Assembly (NCBI GenBank): GCA_012934845.2
Contig: WNNJ02003004.1
Span: forward strand, 1 to 64,000
Direction: 5' to 3'
Length of the DNA: 64,000 nt
Source of the DNA: Pomphorhynchus laevis
Lineage: Eukaryota; Acanthocephala; Palaeacanthocephala; Echinorhynchida; Pomphorhynchidae
This document shows positions 1-24,900 of this stretch, piece by piece. Position 1 is the first letter of the stretch. Every line of letters begins with the position of its first letter. The notes beneath the pieces are model-generated. The model searched no databases. It was not told the DNA's origin and worked only from the letters and a program-made list of their open reading frames with translations. The translations under genes and the position numbers were made by a program.

Positions 1-1505
1 ACGATGGCTGCCGGCTATCACATGACCGTCTAGGAGTGACGAGAGTTTGCAGACTGAAGAATATGCTCGATTCGAACACTTACTTAAATATACGGAAAGA
101 ATTGCTATTCGCAATCTCGAGCAATACCGATTCAAACGAAACTCTTATGATTATATAGAAAGAATTGATCCACTCAATCTCGGTTTCTTACAGTCAAGCA
201 TCCGAAAGTTTGATCCTCTGGTTGTTTATGATGGTCTGCATTGCAAATTGTTGGATTTAAGAGCTAACGCCAACAATTTAAGCTAGATGTCGGAAATGCA
301 TTTTCACAATGTCACAGAGGCAGCCGAAACGGCGTGTGATAGTTTATCTTACTGACGATGGCTGCCGGCTATCACATGACCGTCTAGGAGTGACGAGAGT
401 TTGCAGACTGAAGAATATGCTCGATTCGAACACTTACTTAAATATACGGAAAGAATTGCTATTCGCAATCTCGAGCAATACCGATTCAAACGAAACTCTT
501 ATGATTATATAGAAAGAATTGATCAACTCAATCTCGGTTTCTTACAGTCAAGCATCCGAAAGTTTGATCCTCTGGTTGTTTATGATGGTCTGCATTGCAA
601 ATTGTTGGATTTAAGAGCTAACGCCACCAACAATTTAAGCTAGATGTCGGAAATGCATTTTCACAATGTCACAGAGGCAGCCGAAACGGCGTGTGATAGT
701 TCATCTTACTGACGATGGCTGCCGGCTATCACATGACGTCTAGGAGTGACGAGAGTTTGCAGACTGAAGAATATGCTCGATTCGAACACTTACTTAAATA
801 TACGGAAAGAATTGCTATTCGCAATCTCGAGCAATACCGATTCAAACGAAACTCTTATGATTATATAGAAAGAATTGATCCACTCAATCTCGGTTTCTTA
901 CAGTCAAGCATCCGAAAGTTTGATCCTCTGGTTGTTTATGATGGTCTGCATTGCAAATTGTTGGATTTAAGACCTAACGCCACCAACAATTTAAGCTAGA
1001 TGTCGGAAATGCATTTTCACAATGTCACAGAGGCAGCCGAAACGGCGTGTGATAGTTCATCTTACTGACGATGGCTGCCGGCTATCACATGACCGTCTAG
1101 GAGTGACGAGAGTTTGCAGACTGAAGAATATGCTCGATTCGAACACTTACTTAAATATACGGAAAGAATTGCTATTCGCAATCTCGAGCAATTCCGATTC
1201 AAACAAAACTCTTATGATTATATAGAAAGAATTGATCCACTCAATCTCGGTTTCTTACAGTCAAGCATCCGAAAGTTTGATCCTCTGGTTGTTTATGATG
1301 GTCTGCATTGCAAATTGTTGGATTTAAGAGCTAACGCCACCAACAATTTAAGCTAGATGTCGGAAATGCATTTTCACAATGTCACAGAGGCAGCCGAAAC
1401 GGCGTGTGATAGTTCATCTTACTGACGATGGCTGCCGCTATCACATGACCGTCTAGGAGTGACGAGAGTTTGCAGACTGAAGAATATGCTCGATTCGAAC
1501 ACTTA

Positions 1506-1507
<2 letters not shown>
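1..1507 (+). repeat. 355-bp tandem satellite, about 4.2 units, with split hammerhead-like core at each junction
   Basis: Near-identical units of about 354-357 bp repeat from position 1 until a (TA)n tract cuts the fifth unit at 1507. Short open frames inside are by-products of the repeat. Every unit junction (for example 319-389) holds, in order, GGCAGCC-GAAA-CGG, then TCTTA-CTGACGA-T-GGCTGCC, then CCGTC-TAGGA. These are the three strands of a hammerhead ribozyme: GGCAGCC pairs with GGCTGCC, ACGG with CCGT, TCTTA with TAGGA. The strand order is unusual (see findings). TGTGATAG and CTATCACA around the junction add further pairing. One junction (near 737) has lost a C of CCGTC. Tandem units with a hammerhead are the hallmark of metazoan retrozymes; that assignment is inference. 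Confidence 0.85.
319..389 (+). ncRNA. candidate permuted hammerhead ribozyme core (355-bp family)
   Basis: GGCAGCC 319-325, GAAA 326-329, CGG 330-332, TCTTA 347-351, CTGACGA 352-358, GGCTGCC 360-366, CCGTC 380-384, TAGGA 385-389. The hammerhead core residues (CUGANGA, GAAA, and a UH cleavage site in GUC) are all present. A single T at 359 is unpaired next to helix II. Predicted cleavage would follow 384. The same arrangement recurs at the other unit junctions. A hammerhead could form across neighbouring units, with about 300 nt in the helix II loop, or locally as an interlocked fold. Activity is not shown by sequence. Confidence 0.5.

Positions 1508-1593
<86 letters not shown>
1508..1593. repeat. 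(TA)n microsatellite
   Basis: Uninterrupted TA dinucleotide run of about 43 copies separating the 355-bp satellite from a Penelope-like fragment. Confidence 0.97.
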
Positions 1594-1596
<3 letters not shown>

Positions 1597-2023
1597 TAGA
1601 TTATTTATTCAAATCAGCTCCGGGATCCTTTGACGGATACTTGTATATATTAATACTCGGATTTTAAGTCAAACCGGAAACACAAAGATATCGTTTTATT
1701 CAAGCTTTCGACCAACTAGTGGCCTTCTTCAGGAAAATAATATCTACAATTGTAAAAATATAAATATAACAGCATAAATATAAGAAAGCGTAAGGAACTC
1801 TATTGGATAGCACAATTAATGACTGATAGATCGCTAAACAGTGAAGTGATAGGTGCACTGAAATTGGTGAAGAACAACATTTAAGATGCTATCATATATT
1901 TATGCTGTTATATTTATATTTTTACAATTGTAGATATTATTTTCCTGAAGAAGGCTACTAGTTGGTCGAAAGCTTGAATAAAACGATATCTTTGTGTTTC
2001 CGGTTTGACTTAAAATCCGAGTA

Positions 2024-2030
<7 letters not shown>
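1594..2030 (+). mobile_element. Penelope-like element terminal fragment with inverted repeats
   Basis: Two inverted arms of about 135-140 bp (1644-1782 and 1895-2030) flank a 110-bp core. The core, read from about 1784, encodes RKRKELYWIAQLMTDRSLNS, matching the C-terminal end of the GIY-YIG endonuclease of Penelope-like elements (a W-I-x-x-L-x-T/S segment followed by S/G-L-N). The right arm contains CTGAAGAAGG...GGTCGAAAG, a degenerate hammerhead-like motif of the kind found in PLE terminal repeats. A CGGGATCC box lies just inside the left boundary with the TA tract. No reverse transcriptase is present: this is a terminal fragment. Confidence 0.6.

Positions 2031-2088
<58 letters not shown>
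2031..2088. repeat. (TA)n microsatellite
   Basis: TA dinucleotide run between two Penelope-like fragments. Confidence 0.95.
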
Positions 2089-2091
<3 letters not shown>

Positions 2092-2717
2092 AGATAATTT
2101 TTAACGTTTCGGCGTTTTTACTAGCCTTTGTCAACACATACACAGTTGTACAGTTTCATAATGCAATGTATTTATACTAACACACAAGCGTCATCAAGGG
2201 CTGGAAGAAAGAAAGTTGGCTTCTATTTACATTTACGGTAGATTGTAGTTGTGTTGTTCTTTATGTATGTAATGACATAAAGAATAAGCGTCTAAACAAT
2301 GATGGAGTTGTGCAACATATTATAGAAAATCCGGAGCATGACTTTAAGTTTTGCATCCTCGAGTCAGGTTTTAACGACGATAGAGAACGAAGAAGGAAAG
2401 AAAACTTTTGGATCGGTCAAATCATGACCGACATAAAGGGCTTGAACATACAACACAACTACAATCTACCGTAAATGTAAATAGAAGCCAACTTTCTTTC
2501 TTCCAGCCCTTGATGACGCTTGTGTGTTAGTATAAATACATTGCATTATGAAACTGTACAACTGTGTATGTGTTGACAAAGGCTAGTAAAAACGCCGAAA
2601 CGTTAAAAATTATCTTGCAAATTCCCGGTTATTTTTTTCACTAATTTTCATTAATTTGTGCTAAAATTTGAAATATTTATGGAATCCACGACGGATCCCG
2701 GGAGGCGGTTATATTGT

Positions 2718-2720
<3 letters not shown>
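2089..2720 (+). mobile_element. second, different Penelope-like terminal fragment with inverted repeats
   Basis: Near-perfect inverted arms of about 168 bp (2089-2256 and 2451-2618) enclose about 195 bp. The core reads, near 2310-2450, as a GIY-YIG endonuclease C-terminus including HIIENPEHDFKF and ENFWIGQIMTDIKGLN. It is unrelated at nucleotide level to the neighbouring PLE fragment, so two PLE families took the same end form (endonuclease tail inside an inverted repeat). The right arm carries GGCTAGTAAAAACGCCGAAACG, reminiscent of the second half of a hammerhead core. A GGATCCCGGGAGG box sits between the right arm and the next TA tract. Confidence 0.6.

Positions 2721-2797
<77 letters not shown>
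2721..2797. repeat. (TA)n microsatellite
   Basis: TA run between the second PLE fragment and the 380-bp repeat. A short minus-strand frame across it is only IY repeats. Confidence 0.95.
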
Positions 2798-2799
<2 letters not shown>

Positions 2800-3314
2800 T
2801 AAATGGTGTTGCTTGATAGACTGGACTTCGATTCACGACTTTCAGTCACCATGTCACTTCTAGACGACCACTTCAGCATCGAAATGATGAGTACCCGGCA
2901 ACACTCATCAGTAGAATGAGGTACACACTGGTCGCTTCGGTTGCCTGTGTGACATTGTGAATATAGGCGTTTCCGACACCTTGCTTAATTGTCTGAGGCT
3001 TTCGCTCTTAACCAGATCGAATTGCTGTGCGGAGCATCCTTAAACATTAGGCAGAGCTTGTTGCTGAATTGTCGCTGCACTCGTTGGATCCTAAATGGAT
3101 ACGGCAGGTATAATAGTAATGCACGAATGTGCTGAGTAGACAACGGTCCAGGATTTCTTACGAAATACGGCATTTATACTAAATGGTGTTGCTTGATAGA
3201 CTGGACTTCGATTCACGACTTTCAGTCACCATGTCACTTCTAGACGACCACTTCAGCATCGAAATGATGAGTACCCGGCAACACTCATCAGTAGAATGAG
3301 GTACACACTGGTCG
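2798..3314 (-). repeat. 380-bp repeat, 1.36 units, with permuted hammerhead-like core
   Basis: A 137-bp sequence at 2798-2934 recurs at 3178-3314, giving a 380-bp period. On the minus strand, positions 2945 to 2858 read GGCAACC-GAAG-CGACCA, then TTCTA-CTGATGA-GTGTTGCC, then TGGTCGTC-TAGAA. GTTGCC pairs with GGCAAC, CGACCA with TGGTCG, TTCTA with TAGAA. This is the same strand order as the plus-strand 355-bp family, and the two share recognisable homology (GTCTAG-A/G-AGTGAC after the cleavage site). Both ends abut (TA)n tracts. GAAG replaces GAAA, so activity may be reduced. Confidence 0.75.
2858..2945 (-). ncRNA. candidate permuted hammerhead ribozyme core (380-bp family)
   Basis: GGCAACC 2945-2939, GAAG 2938-2935, CGACCA 2934-2929, TTCTA 2916-2912, CTGATGA 2911-2905, GTGTTGCC 2904-2897, TGGTCGTC 2870-2863, TAGAA 2862-2858. 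Three helices of 7, 5 and 7 pairs surround the core, one U being bulged in helix II. Cleavage would fall between 2863 and 2862. The second copy (3178-3314) lacks the first strand because the TA tract replaces it. Confidence 0.5.

Positions 3315-3357
<43 letters not shown>
3315..3357. repeat. (TA)n microsatellite
   Basis: TA run closing the mosaic of cassettes at 1-3357. Confidence 0.95.
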
Positions 3358-3359
<2 letters not shown>

Positions 3360-4299
3360 ACATATGGATGTAATGTAAGCTTTAAAGTGGAAAAGGTGTT
3401 TGCTCTCTAGATATCCCAGTAGTTTGACGGTTGTGCCATTGTAGTAGTCTCACAGAGGAAGACGGAATCCCTGATTTCCATTCGTAGCTTTCAAACTTAT
3501 CTCAAATGTGGTTATTAATAACTGCACTTGTATTTTTAGAAAAGCGCATTCAATAAGCCATACGTACGTGTGCTATAAATAATTTATATGAAAGTTCGGG
3601 ATTGATATCCGTTTTTGTATTTACATGATTAGATATACAAGGATTTTACTTTTGTATCCAAGTATTTGAATATACATCTGGTGTTCAATAAAATAATAAA
3701 TAGTTTAATTGATTTATAGAAGATTAGGTTTGTCTAATATATTTTTGTAATATATTGTTGTATAATATATTGGATGAAAGAAAAACATATTTTATATCGA
3801 AAATAAATATAAATATTAGTATTAATATTAGTATTAAAATTAATATCAGTACTTATATATAAATAAAGATTTATTATTCAAAATAGGATAGAAAATGTGG
3901 CTTTTATGTGTTCAGCACACAATTTATCGCAGCCGGCAGTTTTTTTGTTAGACAATCGATCCTTAGAATAGCTAAGTTCCTTGATTAATAATGGAAAATT
4001 TAATTAATAATTTTATTAATTATAAAAACTTAAAATAATTTAAACAATGCAAATCAAAGCAGTAAATACATAAGTAATCAGAGTCAAAGTGCTCAAAAAT
4101 AGAGTTAGATACCAGATATAATTGATTAACTATTAAGTTTACAATTGAGATCATGTTTAAAGATTGGAAATGTTTCTGAATGTAGAATGTAGCTGTAGAT
4201 TGTATTAACATTTGGGAGACGATCGATTAAGTCAAGATTTTGCGAGGATAGATGATGGCAGCGGAAAACATGCAAAAGTGAGAAGATGAGCAGTTATAA
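3358..4299. other. AT-rich stretch, nothing recognised
   Basis: No plausible coding exon, RNA gene or repeat family could be recognised. It contains only low-complexity AT-rich sequence and short frames. Confidence 0.6.
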
Positions 4300-5240
4300 A
4301 AATACAAATGCAGGAATCAGATATTTTGTTGATTAATATCCTTGTTTTACAGTATTTTAGGTACCCATGAACTGATAGTCTCCATTCAAGGGGGACCTTT
4401 AAAAGATGAAGGATTTTTCCATATGTGTTGAGTGAACACTGGAGTTTGTGTAAATTGTGGAGTAATAGCCATTTTGTTCACTTTGAAATCTTCGAGATAA
4501 GCTATTAAAAGGGAAGTTATCGGCAGTTGAAGTAGCTGGCCGATGAATACAGATCATAAAGATTCTGATGATGTGCCGACTATTCGTTTAGCAAATCTCA
4601 ACTGACACTTGTCAAGTTTGGCAAAGTTAGCGGTGGATCGTCCCTGCATTCCAGATTGCAGAGAGACTATATGTGAAGACCGTTAGAGACATTTTTGAAA
4701 TAGTACATAGCGCCGTTAAATTAGTGCATTAAATTAGGGGATATTAGCTGATCTTGAAATGCAGAATTTGTCTTATACGGTGTTAAAGCCAGTCGTTAAG
4801 AAATAATGATGATATCCAAGGATTGATAGGATCACCTTGCATGAACTCGCGGTTTACTGTGAAAGCGTATGAAAAGATTAATCCGTCAAATATTTGTAAG
4901 TAGTTAGGTTGTGGTAATGTAGTAGTTAGGTAGTAGTTAGTAAGGTAGTAGTTAGCAAGGTAGTAGTTTAACTACTGATAAAGTAGTTAGTACTTTATCA
5001 GTTGTTAGGCTACTGATAACGTAAAAGAATAGCCGAGAAAACATTGCGCTGATTCTTAGTTTGTCGAGTAAGATTTGGCGGTTGATGGAATCGGATGCTT
5101 TACTAAAATCAACAAAAAGTTTGCATATAATGACATATCATGGTCAAATGCACGTAGAACTCGTTGTTTCTTTAATTTTATCGCGTCAATGGTTGAACGA
5201 TGTTTCCGATTATGTAATATGTTGCATAATCGGAAATCAT
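4300..5240 (-). pseudogene. decayed LINE ORF2 relic (reverse transcriptase to C-terminus)
   Basis: Read on the minus strand, fragments in shifting frames match the LINE family at 37-50 kb. RKHRSTIDAI corresponds to the GFRxxRSTxDAI motif near 5220. LFVDFSKASDSINRQILL near 5110 is the FVDFxKAFDSxNR motif. LQIFDGLIFSYAF and MQGDPINPW near 4880-4800 are the QGDPLSP region. A poorly preserved SLSAIWN segment lies near 4640. There are many stops, frameshifts and deletions. It is an old, inactive copy. Confidence 0.7.
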
Positions 5241-5804
5241 ATTATGTAATATGTAATAATATATTACATATTACATCATGTAATATGTAATATATTACAT
5301 AATATTAATAATTTAAATAATATATTATTAATTAATTATATTAATAATACTATAATATATTATAAATGATAGTTTTAAAGTTTTCAGTATTTATTTTACA
5401 CATAAAGAGAGAAATACTAAATATTTATTAACATTTAAACGAACTTCAAATAATGCTTTAATTTAATATATTAACAATTTAATTTAATATTTTAAAAAAT
5501 ATTCAAAATTATGTCTTTTATTGAACATAATTTGGTTATATACCTTTATACTCTTTACCATATACTACAAATACTCAATTGTTTAGAAATATAAAAGTAT
5601 TAGCTTCAAGCTTAAAAATATTACGCAACATCTCAGTAAATGAGATTGTTAATTGTTGAGCTTGTGTTGAGATTAATTTATTTACAAATTTTAGAAAGTA
5701 TTATAGAATACTAGAATAAATATTGAATAATTGCATTAAAAAAGAGAAGAAAATTAATAATCAGTGAATGTCGTAATAAATAGAGTTTATTAGAAATATA
5801 GTGA
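5241..5804. other. very AT-rich stretch with short TTACATAATAT-type inverted repeats
   Basis: Positions 5205-5300 repeat ATTATGTAATATG-like words in both orientations. The rest is low-complexity AT. No gene is seen. Confidence 0.5.
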
Positions 5805-6105
5805 TGGTTCTCCAGCTGACTCCGCAAAACAAGCCGCGTTTCATCGTAGAAACGCTGCATGAGGAAACTCATTGCCCGTTTATCTCAGGTCGACAGAACT
5901 AATTTTTTCCAAAAGCTGCAAAAAAGCCGCTGCGCTGGTGTCAACTGCGTTCAGGGTTTCGATGGCGATCGGGACAAACTTGTACTGCCGCTCATCTAAG
6001 CAGCTATATTTGGTACGCTTCACAAGTTCCGGATGATCAGCAACGGAACTTGCAGAATGTACTGCGCGCTATGTGACTGGTAGCGATAGTGTTTGGACAT
6101 GTAAA
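5805..6105 (-). pseudogene. relic of a retroelement nuclease tail
   Basis: An island of higher GC. On the minus strand it reads HPELVKRTKYSCLDERQYKF followed by VPIAIETLNAVDTSAAAF, then a frame change and FLMQRFYDETRLVLRSQL. The KxxKY, F-x-P-x-x-x-E-T and FLxQR pattern resembles the tail of retroelement proteins with a restriction-like nuclease. The match is from memory of family patterns, so the assignment is tentative. Confidence 0.35.
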
Positions 6106-6390
6106 TTAATAATTATAATAATTATTATTAATAATTATTAATTATTAATAATTATACAAACAAATACTAAAATATAATTATATGAAATTACATATTTTTA
6201 TATTATAGATAGCAAAATAAATTATATAAAATACGTCAAATCTCATTTATAAATTGCCTAAGTTCTTTGTTTAGCGCACTTCATACAAATAAAGATTAAA
6301 TATTTCTTCAACGAATTAAAATTTTGACAATTTATTGTTCGCTTATTATCATTTAAACGAACTTCGAAATACTTCATGTTGCGAAAATCT

Positions 6391-21658
<15,268 letters not shown>

Positions 21659-21910
21659 TTATTATCTGAAAAGAAACAAGTAATGATTAGTATTAAATAA
21701 ATTAATATTAAAATATTGTTAAACTAATTCTTTAATAATATTTATAATTAAGTGAATATTAAATAAAAATACAATGTGAAAATGCGACAGATGTTGAGAG
21801 CAAAAAAGTTGACAAGCGTTCGTTGGAAATAAAGTTTTTAAATGAACTGAGATATTCATTGCAGTTTTTATCGACATGTCTGTACATATTATCATTAATC
21901 ATATCCGATT
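21659..21910 (-). promoter_or_regulatory. short TIM50-PSMC1 intergenic region with possible trans-splice acceptor
   Basis: Only about 250 bp separate the TIM50 stop (21913-21911) from the PSMC1 ATG (21658-21656). A polypyrimidine acceptor TTTCTTTTCAG ends at 21666, 7 nt before the ATG, and the ATG is itself followed directly by a GTATTT donor. Nothing here resembles a long promoter, and I see no AATAAA between the TIM50 stop and the acceptor on the minus strand. This could be an operon-like junction resolved by spliced-leader trans-splicing, or a 5'UTR intron whose first exon I cannot place. Confidence 0.4.
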
Positions 21911-24900
21911 TTAAATAAATCGTTTTGGCTGTTTTGGCAGTCCATGTGCGGGATCTTCTCGTTTCATATTCTAAACAATTAATATAGTAAATATATAAAT
22001 TATATAAGTGCATAAATTACAATTATCTTCTGTTGCCTTTCAATAAATGATGCTATAGGATCGATTTCTTCGTTGTAATGGTCCAGAACTGTTCTCAAAT
22101 CATCCACATTACTCGTTGCAATCACTAAATATGAATGAACAATAATTATTTTCATAAAAACAAATTGTTGATTGCAAATAATTACTAATTAATAAATATT
22201 AATTTAAGGAATAAATTATTCTAAAACAAATAATTGTTGTTTTGCTAGGATGATGTACTGTACATATATTATTCGGTAACGCAAACAGTTGAATAATATG
22301 TTTGTATTAATGTGGACCAATATTAATCAATCCACATTATATTAATGAGAGGTAGATATATTGTATACATTTTAGAAGACGACTAGCAATGCAACGCAAA
22401 ATATCAAATATAATGGAAATTTTACATAAAATGTATTATTTAAATGTTAAATCATATTATATCTTATAAGAAATATATAATAATAAATTAAAAAGAAATA
22501 TGTAATAATATTAAATTAAAAATTAAAATAATTAAGTAAATATCTATTTATTGAAATATTAAAAGGCAAGAGTGTGATATGACAGGATTTTTAAACGTTT
22601 TGACCAAAATGACTTTTTCAACACAGACATCATTACACATGCTGTCAAAACCTGAAAATGCGTAACGTTTACAAATTAAATTGGATTTAGTACTAAACCA
22701 TGATCGTCTGTGTCATTCCACGTTCTTCGAAAAGATGATTATCGAGTCGTGACTCGAGGATCATAATACATGACTTGGCTGTCCCCGAATCATATATCTC
22801 TGTGTGTAGTTGCACATCTAAATTCTGTGTAAAGTCGATCTAGTAATGTCACTTCTAATTTAAGGTAATGATTAACGTTGCAATTGAATACGCAATATTT
22901 CATACAGTCTATCGTTTGATGATCTATTGCATGTCCAATTGCTTTGACCGACGTACTGCTAACCACACAACGAGCATAAGTTAAAACAAAGGGTTACGCC
23001 TATAGTTTTACAACTACTTATACTTTTGATTTCTACAAATCCATTAGTTACACATCCATTATACCTTTGATAAAAGCTATTTCATGACGGCACAAACTTT
23101 GCATTGTTTATCATTGCACAGTTTGAACTAACTAATTAATTGAACTAATAAATTGAACTAATAAATTGTCCGATAGATATCAATTAATTAAAAACCCAAT
23201 TTGAATAGCACTTTAACTTGTGCATACATATTGTAAATGCTAACTAAGCGTCAAATCTTAGCATTTATCCTGTTCAATATTTGATGATAAGGAAATATAA
23301 TATATGTTATCGATTAAAATATGAGAGTTATACCTTTCAATAGAAAAGGTACATTCTTCGAAACAAAATTGGCATCTGAATGCTATTCTAGTCACAGACG
23401 ACATTGTATACCCGCGTATACAAACAAAGGAGAAGAAGCGGATAACCATGCTATGCATAGAGCCAATAATAGGTAGATAAAAATAGACTTCAGAACACGT
23501 CGTTGGAAATGTGATATTATCAAGCAACTATCTTACATTTAAAAGAGATTGCAAATGCCAAATAGACGAGACAGCTGTGGGTATGCCGATGGCACCTACA
23601 TACTGGGATCTATTAATGACACAAGTTGATAACCAGCAGCGTTTATATTCACATGTACAGCCAGCTTTTTATTGTCGATATATAATGAAATTTATAATGA
23701 AATTTCATTTATAATGAAATTTTCGATATACCGACGACCAAGCGACCATTCGTTTTGACGAATTTCTGAGAATACCTAATTGAAGAATTATCAAACTTAG
23801 ATTATCGTAAGGTTGAATCAACAATTATAAACAATTATAAATTAACAATAAAATATTAATTAAATTATATATTTTAAATAAATTAAATTATATATTTTTA
23901 TTTTATAAATTAAATTATATATAATTTCAATGTGAAATTTCGATGCTAAAATCGATAATGAAAAACGTCAGAATAAAACTAAAAAAAATATAAATAAAAA
24001 TCTTGCAATTTGTTTTACAAAATCTGCAAAACAAATCTCTTTGATATCAAGAATTTTACAAAGAATTTGTTGTAATAAGTATTGAATAAATGTCAAATGA
24101 ACGATCACATTTAAATATTAAATGTGATCATTTTAGTTTAAATTTTGTTATAATTAAATGTAAATTTTATATATTTTCCTGCTTTGTTGCAAATGGAAAT
24201 TTTGAGAATTTTAACTTATTTTAACTTAATATAAAGCCTAGCGTTTATAAATACATACTTGATTTGTTATTCGACATAATTTTAAAAGTTTAAGTTTAAT
24301 TTGTTTTAGTTAATAAAATTACGAATGAAGCACAACGACGACATAAAAATTAAATTCGAGCACCACTGACATCTTGATTTGCTTGTAGGTATATAAAAAT
24401 ATCATGTGGATCAAAACCATGCTATCTTAGCAAAAAATAATTTACTAATAATTTAAATAAATCAGTATTTTTCTTATTACTTTAAAATCAAATTAAATAA
24501 TCGACATCGGTAATATTTTATTCAAATATTAAAAGTTTCAATTTTAATTCAAACTTTAAGGTAAATAAAAAATATTAGTGACAATAATATTGGTAGATAT
24601 ACCCTACAAAATTACAACTTCAGGTTTTTAAATTTTGTTTAATTTAGTTACTTTCAAGAAAATCTGCCAAATCGTATAGTAAACGATCATCTGTGCCGTC
24701 CCATTTTTTCAATCGGTGAATTCCATTGCGCGGTTGCAACTGAAAGCCTTTGTCGTTCCAATCTATAATGATTATACTTTTTAGATCTCGATTAAGACAA
24801 GACAAATCCTAAAAGAGTAAGCATTTCAAATACTAAATAAATAACTACAAGCAAGAAATCTACCTTTACGTGAGTTCCATTCCTATACCTTGTATCCTCT

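Noticed and set aside
47-1356. Repeated 80-codon open frames in the 355-bp satellite as a multicopy gene
   Set aside because: The same frame recurs only because the unit recurs; there is no codon bias, and unit lengths of 354-357 bp break the frame between units.
1470-1667. Open frames through (TA)n tracts (also 2651-2836 and 19110-19352)
   Set aside because: They consist of IY repeats from the microsatellite and have no coding meaning.
2798-2934. A normal local hammerhead in the 380-bp repeat
   Set aside because: GAAA does not follow helix II locally. The core only closes using the GAAG strand upstream, in the permuted order reported as a finding.
21759-22013. 84-codon minus-strand open frame as a small protein
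   Set aside because: It reads the last TIM50 exon in the wrong frame; the phase-consistent reading ends at 21911.
24240-24275. ATG-TCG-AAT-AAC-AAA-TCA-A then GTATGT on the minus strand as a first exon of a third gene
   Set aside because: The following exons (22124-22021 and 21970-21911) fit in phase as the C-terminal end of TIM50, so no extra gene is needed; the sequence lies in a TIMM50 intron.
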